In this document: in pieces, positions 42,222-47,755 of the stretch | Layout of the letters: each line of letters opens with the position of its first letter | How positions within the stretch are numbered: position 1 is the first letter of the stretch | From: CAVVVS01 sp963751355 | GTDB taxonomy: Bacteria; Bacteroidota; Ignavibacteria; Ignavibacteriales; Ignavibacteriaceae | Direction: 5' to 3' | DNA length: 47,755 nt | Assembly (NCBI GenBank): GCA_963751355.1 | Contig: CAVVVS010000024.1 | Coordinates: 1 to 47,755, forward strand | Notes under the pieces: generated by a model | Told to the model about the DNA's origin: nothing | Seen by the model: only the letters and a program-made list of their open reading frames with translations | Databases searched by the model: none | Position numbers and translations under genes: made by a program

Positions 42222-45200
42222 ATGCGCAATTTCTTCCGGCTTAAGATTAATTTATTTCTATTAATATTTGCAATAGCCGCGACAGCCACTTTCGCAAAGA
42301 TAAAAACGAATGATGTAACTTCCGGAAATAAAAAAAAGCAAGATGCACAAACTTTATCTCAAAACAATAAAGTAAACAAGAACTTACAGCCCGGAATCAT
42401 TGCACAAGAATATTATGATAAAATTACACACCAAAACGGAGACCGCAAAAATAAAACCGAAGCATTTCAAAAGACAAGGTTATCAGGTCCGGGCGATTTT
42501 GGCTGGTCAATTTCATCCGCCGGGGATTTAAACGGTGATGGATATGATGATATTATTATTGGGGATGATTTCAAAGATGCCGCTTATATATTCTTTGGTG
42601 GTCCTCATATGAGTAACATACCCAATGTTAAATTATCGGATAACAACGGCAGTTCCTTTGGCTATTCGGTGTCAGGTGCCGGAGATGTAAATGGTGATGG
42701 TTACAGTGATGTGATTGTTGGAGCACCATCATCAGGACAATATTATGTAACCGGCAAAGACTATATATATTTTGGCGGTCCCAACATGGATAATAATCCG
42801 GATGTTATTTTAAATTCTACTTCGGGTGAACTAGGCAATTCGGTAGCATGTGCCGGGGATGTAAACGGTGATGGTTATTCGGATGTAATGGCTAGTTGTG
42901 GCAGCGAAGTATTAATTTATTATGGCGGTTCTTCAATGGATTCTATTGCAAATGTTACTTTGCAGCAGCCTGGAAGTAGTTTCTTGGGCGCTTCTATTGC
43001 GGATGCTGGTGATGTAAACGGTGATGGCTATTCGGATGTGATTGTTGGCTCATATGGAAAGGCATATGTTTATTACGGCGGCTCACCTATGGATTCGACT
43101 GCTGGTAAAATATTAATTGGTGATGCGCAATCAAGTAGTTATTTCGGTGAACATGTATGCGGCGCAGGAGATCTAAACGGAGACGGCTATTCAGACCTTG
43201 TAGTAAGTGATGTCACCAACAATGATATTTATATTTATTTTGGCGGACCGGCAATTGATTCTACGGCTGATTTAAAAATTACTGCGCCACCAACGTCTGC
43301 TGAATTTGGAAAATCAATAGCGATAAACGGTGACGTGAACGGAGACGGATTTGATGATTTACTTGTAGGTGCCTCTGCAAATGGATATGGCAGGATTTAT
43401 GTTTATTACGGGGGTATGCACATGGATACAACCGCCGACATAGTTATCAACAATGATCTTAGTTATGGTTTAGAATCTGTTGTATATGCTGGAGATCTTA
43501 ATAAAAACGGATATACCGATATAATAGCTAGTGAGCAGTCTAACTATAGCGTCGGTGAGTATGGAAATGTATTTATATTCACTCATTCGTTAAAAGGGAT
43601 GGATACTCCCGAATATACCCTTTCTCCTTTGGGAGCCAGTTATAAAGGATTTACTTTGTCTTCTGCAGGTGATGTAAACGGCGATGGATATGATGACATA
43701 CTTATCGGTGATCCGTATTATAATTCAAACACAGGCAGGGTATATTTGTATTTTGGCGGTCCAAATATAACCGATACGGCAAATGTTGTATTTACCGGCA
43801 GAAATACCGGAGATAATTTTGGCTGTTCGATATCATCCGCCGGTGTAAATGGTAATGGATATTCGGATTTTATAATTGGTGCCGATGGATATCATGCCGA
43901 TACAGGAATAGTTTACATTTATTTTGGCGCCTCCTCTCCTAATTTATTTGGGAGGGATTCCCTGAAGGGATACGGAAAGGATTCATTCGGTTGTTCGGTG
44001 GCGGATGCGGGGGATGTTAATGGAGACGGAGTATCTGATTTCATTGTTGGAGCAATCGGATATAAATCCGGAACAGGTAGAGCATACGTTTATTTCGGAG
44101 ACTCGTATAATTATGGTGGTGTGGATACTCTTACAGGCGAAACTCCGAATAGTTATTTCGGTACATCGGTAGCCTCGGCAGGTGATGTAAACGGTGACGG
44201 CTATTCTGATATTATTGTAGGAGCGGACGGATATAATTCATTTACCGGACAGGCTTATATTTATTTCGGAGGTAATACATTAGATACTGCTGCTTCAGTT
44301 ATTTTAAATCCGGGTTCTGCAAATAATGCTTTCGGAGTATCGGTCTCATCTGCAGGTGATGTGAATGAAGACGGCTATTCTGATGTAATTGTCGGTGCCG
44401 ATCGTTATAATTCTTTTACAGGTAGAGCTTACGTTTACTTCGGGGGAAAAAGAATGAATTATAATGATAATTATGCGAATCTAACGCTGGAAGGTGAGCA
44501 CAAAGGTGATTATTTCGGACATGTAGTTTCAACAGCCGGAGATGTAAACGGAGATGGTTATTCCGATATTATTATTACTGCTGATAAACACAACATTTCC
44601 GATGGAAAAGCCTACATCTATTTTGGTGGTAATCTGATGGATAATATTGAAGATATTACGATGAAAAGCGAAAGTGGCGGTGGATATTTTGGTGGATCTG
44701 CCGCTTTGGCCGGAGATGTTAACCATGACGGTTTATCCGATCTAATTGTGAGCAGCAATTATAGGATATATCTCTACGAATCCACAGCACCGCCTGTAAA
44801 ACCCAATATATACTCGGTGAAAGATGTATCGAATGATCAAGGCGGCTATGTAGGCATTAAATGGTCTAGAAGTTCATTCGATATTAAAACCATTAATTCC
44901 ATAAAACAATATATAGTTCAAATGAGCTTTCCTCCCGGAAATATTGGCTTTGCCTGGGAAAATATTGCTGAAGTTACTCCGACGCATGATCCTTACTATC
45001 TTTACACAGCTAAGACTCCTTATGACTCCATAAAAAACAGCAGCGGAACTTTTTATTTTAGAATTATTGCCCAGGATAAAAATGGAATAGATTTGTGGAA
45101 ATCAAATATTAGATCGGGGCATAGTGTTGATAATCTTGCTCCTGCTGCTCCTCAGTACTTTAAAATTTCTCCGTCGGGAAATTCGGCTGTTTTAACCTGG

Positions 45201-45980
45201 GCCCCGAATACGGAAAAAGATTTAAAAGATTATACACTTTATAGAAGTACAACATCTACAATTAATCCAGATACAACCACACCGCTAGTTGTAACGATGG
45301 ATACTTTGTATACAGACAATAGTCCGCTTTCCGGAAGTTCATATTATTTTATACGGGCAAGCGATGTTCATGGAAATTACAGTACGCTAACAAGCGCTTC
45401 AAACAATCCTTTACCCGTTGAGCTAACAACTTTTACTGCAACAGCAAAGGGACGGGATATTTATCTTCAATGGGAAACAGGCTCGGAATTAAATATTTCT
45501 CAATTTGTAGTGCAAAGAAAGTTATCAAATTCAAAAGCTGATTGGAATGATGTAAGTAGTGTAGCTTCCGAAAGCAATAGCACTTCACCGAGAAAATATC
45601 AATTTGCAGATAGAAATTTAATACAGGGTAAATATAGTTATAGATTAAAAATTGTTGGTAGTTCGGGAGAAGCTAAATACAGCCAAGTTGTAAATGCTGT
45701 AATAGGATTACCGGATAAATTTTCAGTAAGCCAAAATTATCCCAATCCCTTCAATCCTACTACATCAATTAATTATAGTTTACCTCAAGCAGGTTTCGTT
45801 AATCTAACAGTGTACAACATTCTCGGGAAAAAGGTCATCACTTTAGTTAACGGAAAAAAAGCTCCTGGTTATCATACAGTTATATTTAATGGGAGTAGTT
45901 TTGCAAGCGGTGTTTATATTTATTCATTGAGGGTACAAAATAAATTTTCAGCAGTTAAAAAAATGGTAATTATGAAATAG
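42222..45980 (+). CDS. T9SS-sorted FG-GAP (integrin-alpha-like) repeat protein
   Basis: This is a 1252-residue exported protein. The ATG at 42222 lies eight bases after TTAGGAG and is preferred over the TTG six bases upstream. After the signal peptide (ending ATFA) there are 14 FG-GAP repeats (about 85-845), each with a calcium-loop motif of the form AGDVNGDGYSDVIVG. Fourteen equals two seven-bladed propellers, although this division is inferred. The ninth repeat reads AGVNGNGYSD and has lost the first Asp. Fibronectin III-like segments follow (about 850-1070), then LPVELTTFTATAKGRDIYLQWET and a T9SS tail (about 1163-1252). In this lineage such proteins are calcium-stabilised surface adhesins or scaffolds. 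It is separated from the G8-like operon by the MITE-like element. Confidence 0.9.
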   Translation: MRNFFRLKINLFLLIFAIAATATFAKIKTNDVTSGNKKKQDAQTLSQNNKVNKNLQPGIIAQEYYDKITHQNGDRKNKTEAFQKTRLSGPGDFGWSISSAGDLNGDGYDDIIIGDDFKDAAYIFFGGPHMSNIPNVKLSDNNGSSFGYSVSGAGDVNGDGYSDVIVGAPSSGQYYVTGKDYIYFGGPNMDNNPDVILNSTSGELGNSVACAGDVNGDGYSDVMASCGSEVLIYYGGSSMDSIANVTLQQPGSSFLGASIADAGDVNGDGYSDVIVGSYGKAYVYYGGSPMDSTAGKILIGDAQSSSYFGEHVCGAGDLNGDGYSDLVVSDVTNNDIYIYFGGPAIDSTADLKITAPPTSAEFGKSIAINGDVNGDGFDDLLVGASANGYGRIYVYYGGMHMDTTADIVINNDLSYGLESVVYAGDLNKNGYTDIIASEQSNYSVGEYGNVFIFTHSLKGMDTPEYTLSPLGASYKGFTLSSAGDVNGDGYDDILIGDPYYNSNTGRVYLYFGGPNITDTANVVFTGRNTGDNFGCSISSAGVNGNGYSDFIIGADGYHADTGIVYIYFGASSPNLFGRDSLKGYGKDSFGCSVADAGDVNGDGVSDFIVGAIGYKSGTGRAYVYFGDSYNYGGVDTLTGETPNSYFGTSVASAGDVNGDGYSDIIVGADGYNSFTGQAYIYFGGNTLDTAASVILNPGSANNAFGVSVSSAGDVNEDGYSDVIVGADRYNSFTGRAYVYFGGKRMNYNDNYANLTLEGEHKGDYFGHVVSTAGDVNGDGYSDIIITADKHNISDGKAYIYFGGNLMDNIEDITMKSESGGGYFGGSAALAGDVNHDGLSDLIVSSNYRIYLYESTAPPVKPNIYSVKDVSNDQGGYVGIKWSRSSFDIKTINSIKQYIVQMSFPPGNIGFAWENIAEVTPTHDPYYLYTAKTPYDSIKNSSGTFYFRIIAQDKNGIDLWKSNIRSGHSVDNLAPAAPQYFKISPSGNSAVLTWAPNTEKDLKDYTLYRSTTSTINPDTTTPLVVTMDTLYTDNSPLSGSSYYFIRASDVHGNYSTLTSASNNPLPVELTTFTATAKGRDIYLQWETGSELNISQFVVQRKLSNSKADWNDVSSVASESNSTSPRKYQFADRNLIQGKYSYRLKIVGSSGEAKYSQVVNAVIGLPDKFSVSQNYPNPFNPTTSINYSLPQAGFVNLTVYNILGKKVITLVNGKKAPGYHTVIFNGSSFASGVYIYSLRVQNKFSAVKKMVIMK

Positions 45981-46072
45981 TAGAGTTATCGATTCATTAA
46001 CATATTAATGAGTAAGGTAATATTAATTCAATACTATAATCTACATTATAAACTTCAAAGAGAGGAGATCAA

Positions 46073-46597
46073 ATGAAAGTTAAAAGCACAATTCTTGCTG
46101 TAGGAATAATCGTTATATTCCTGTTGCCGACTTCTGCAAGAGCCCAGTATACAGCAGGTAAAAATTATTTGGGTCCATCAATAGGATTTGCATTTTTAGG
46201 TAGTACACCGGATTTTGGAATTAGTTATGAACGCGGTTTAAATTTGCAAAATTTTGGATTGATAGGTATTGGCGGAATATTCAGATACTGGGGATACAGC
46301 GAAGTTGACTGGAAATATACCAACATCTTAATTGGGGCACAGGGAAATTATCACTTCGTTATAGAGGGAAGTAAGTTTGATCCTTATGTCGGAATTGTTC
46401 TTGCGTATGATGCAGGTTCTGTAAGCTATAACGGCCCGTTTGGAAATTATGTGTCACCTTCATACGGCGGTATGTGGATTGCTGCTCAAGGCGGCGCCAG
46501 ATATTGGATTTCCCCAACCATAGCCATTAGCGGAAGAATCGGTTTGGGTTCGCTCGGTTATTCCGGATTGGACTTCGGAGTAGATTTTAAATTTTAA
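46073..46597 (+). CDS. Small outer-membrane beta-barrel protein
   Basis: This is a 174-residue protein with a strong ribosome site (AGAGGAG) and a signal peptide ending SARAQ. The mature part alternates polar and hydrophobic residues in strands with Gly/aromatic turns (YLGPSIGFAFLG, GISYERGL, YHFVIEGSKFDPYVGIVLAYD). It ends in a Phe (GVDFKF), a C-terminal aromatic typical of proteins inserted by the BAM complex. It resembles small eight-stranded porin-like or attachment-type barrels; the specific function is unknown. A rho-independent terminator follows, so it is probably a single-gene unit. Confidence 0.85.
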   Translation: MKVKSTILAVGIIVIFLLPTSARAQYTAGKNYLGPSIGFAFLGSTPDFGISYERGLNLQNFGLIGIGGIFRYWGYSEVDWKYTNILIGAQGNYHFVIEGSKFDPYVGIVLAYDAGSVSYNGPFGNYVSPSYGGMWIAAQGGARYWISPTIAISGRIGLGSLGYSGLDFGVDFKF

Positions 46598-46658
46598 CCG
46601 GATTGTTTTAATGCATCAGGCAGGGTGTATAGAAATCTGTTCTCTAAAAGTTCAGATG

Positions 46659-46697
46659 ATCTCCGCAGTGTTTGTTCTCTGCGGAGATAATTTTTTC
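46659..46697 (+). terminator. Rho-independent terminator after the barrel gene
   Basis: ATCTCCGCAG (46659-46668) and CTGCGGAGAT (46679-46688) form a perfect 10-bp stem with a 10-nt loop, followed by AATTTTTTC. This is the most classical terminator in the window. Confidence 0.9.
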
Positions 46698-46722
46698 AAA
46701 ATATTTTAGTACATGAAGAACG

Positions 46723-47755
46723 ATGGAAACAAAATTTTATAAAAAATATTATCTTTTTTTCATTATATTTTTAACTACCATTACCCTGGTAATATATTCC
46801 TGTAAAAAACCTGCACCAACAGAACCACAAAAAACGTCATCATCTTCAACCGGAGAATCATCATCATTGGGGACTATCTCATATACTCCGGATTACTCAA
46901 GAGAGAAATCGGCGACTCTGGATACTGCTGCAATTAACATCTCCACAACAGATGCGAGCGGGATTAAATGGGATTTAAGTATACCCAAGCAAGATTTCAA
47001 TAGTTCAACTAAAATCTCAATTATACCTATTAAAAATGTTAAGTCGGATACTTCCACTAACATTACAAACGGGGTAATATTTCAGCCGGACGGTTTTGTG
47101 TTCACAAATCTCGCTACATTAACGGTTACTGTTCCGCAATCCACTAATAAATTTGTTTTTTTTACTTTTTCGCAGGATGGAAAGAGTGTTGAGTTAACAT
47201 CATTTTCCGGGTCCGGCGGCTCTTATTCGATTCCGATTAATCATTTCAGCGGAACCGCCACAGCTCAAATAAAAATCTTCAATAAGCTTTGCGCAATTGG
47301 CCACGCACAATACAACTTAGGATTAGAGGAAGAAAACAATATCCTTCAGCAGCCAATCACGGCTCCGGTGCCGCCGGATATTGATTACATCTGCGGCCTG
47401 GATGCGTCAAAGGAAAAACTGATTGACGAATATATAAAACAATTGGAAACTCCGGAAGATACGGTTATAAAACATATGTTGGGAGGACTCAGTACCATGG
47501 ACCTGGCTGATTGCGATACTACCTTCGGCGGATTGGCGCAAGCTTCGAAATTGGCAGAGAGGGTGTTTAAAAAAGCTCAAGTTGCTTATAATCAGTACTC
47601 AAACGATAATAAAAAATATCCGGCTTTGGTTAAAGCGTTGCTTACAACTAGTTCGTTAATGCAAGTAATGGGCGTATCTTCCCCGCCCGATTTATTTGCA
47701 AATCTCGGTGCCTGGGCAAAAAGATATTATGATGCTCAATTGACAAAATTAACAC
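46723..47755 (+). CDS. Lipoprotein with ZU5-like domain, 3' end outside window
   Basis: The frame is open from ATG 46723 to the right edge (344 codons), so the gene is truncated by the window. A hydrophobic leader ends in VIYSC, a lipobox-like site with Cys at about residue 27, followed by a Pro/Ser-rich linker. Residues about 70-185 resemble a ZU5-type beta-sandwich (IKWDLSIPKQDFNSSTKISIIPI, GVIFQPDGFVFTN, ATLTVTVPQ). The visible remainder is helical (about 200-344) with Cys in NKLCAIG, IDYICGLD and LADCDT. It is probably a surface or periplasmic lipoprotein. An earlier ATG at 46713 is in another frame and stops within ten codons. Only GAAG-like bases precede the chosen start, so the exact start is less certain. 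Confidence 0.75.
   Translation, partial: METKFYKKYYLFFIIFLTTITLVIYSCKKPAPTEPQKTSSSSTGESSSLGTISYTPDYSREKSATLDTAAINISTTDASGIKWDLSIPKQDFNSSTKISIIPIKNVKSDTSTNITNGVIFQPDGFVFTNLATLTVTVPQSTNKFVFFTFSQDGKSVELTSFSGSGGSYSIPINHFSGTATAQIKIFNKLCAIGHAQYNLGLEEENNILQQPITAPVPPDIDYICGLDASKEKLIDEYIKQLETPEDTVIKHMLGGLSTMDLADCDTTFGGLAQASKLAERVFKKAQVAYNQYSNDNKKYPALVKALLTTSSLMQVMGVSSPPDLFANLGAWAKRYYDAQLTKLT

Noticed and set aside
42470..44760. Regularly spaced DNA repeats (ggtgatgtaaacggtgatgg-like) suggesting a CRISPR array
   Set aside because: The repeats are imperfect, fall in one long reading frame, and encode FG-GAP calcium loops; spacers are coding and similar to each other.
45995..46010. CATTAA-CATA-TTAATG inverted pair before the barrel gene as an operator
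   Set aside because: Six-base AT-rich arms are expected by chance in this composition, and it does not match the AACT…AGTT family.

Overview
The window looks like chromosomal DNA of an AT-rich, Gram-negative, heterotrophic member of the Ignavibacteria (Bacteroidota/Chlorobi group). The main evidence is ten exported proteins, plus the tail of an eleventh cut by the left edge, that end in the same roughly 90-residue domain. It starts at a QNYPNPFNPTT-like motif and ends in YFYRL…KKMILLK. This is the type A C-terminal sorting signal of the type IX secretion system (T9SS). Large propeller-type sensor kinases (Reg_prop and Y_Y_Y domains) and a hybrid two-component protein with an AraC output fit the same group. 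No T9SS machinery, rRNA, tRNA, CRISPR array or intact transposase gene was seen.

Layout. 1-10.8 kb: tail of a T9SS cargo gene, a Ycf48/BNR-like propeller cargo, a 1395-residue hybrid sensor, a tiny membrane ORF, a broken outer-membrane barrel gene, and a large cargo with a probable papain-like Cys/His/Asn site. 10.9-17.2 kb: a cupredoxin-like lipoprotein, decayed relics of a T9SS tail and an MFS transporter, an S15/CocE-type hydrolase, rubrerythrin, and a YeiH-type exporter with its LysR regulator. 17.4-29.4 kb: module 1, a propeller sensor kinase plus NarL-type regulator, then a T9SS cargo gene, three tandem paralogous cargo genes and an OmpA-family protein. 29.6-31.3 kb: a lipoprotein and a GNAT acetyltransferase. 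31.6-46.0 kb: module 2, a close paralogue of the kinase/regulator pair, then three G8-like cargo paralogues and a 14-repeat FG-GAP cargo protein. 46.1 kb to the end: an outer-membrane barrel and a truncated lipoprotein gene.

The most interesting signal is a 20-bp palindrome, AACTrntCA-WW-TGAnyAGTT. I found it five times, only between genes and only around the two kinase/regulator modules: after each kinase, after each regulator upstream of the cargo genes, and upstream of the ompA-like gene. Its 2-bp centre and inverted arms fit the 7-2-7 geometry known for NarL-type regulators. My inference is that the duplicated regulators recognise these sites and control surface-protein operons. The two cargo operons also share a jelly-roll-like domain, so both modules may be copies of one regulator-plus-cargo unit.

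Other structures of note are a 78-bp MITE-like element with 15-bp inverted ends and a 5-bp flanking duplication, a perfect 28-bp palindrome inside one sorting domain, and signs of sequence exchange between sorting domains of neighbouring genes.
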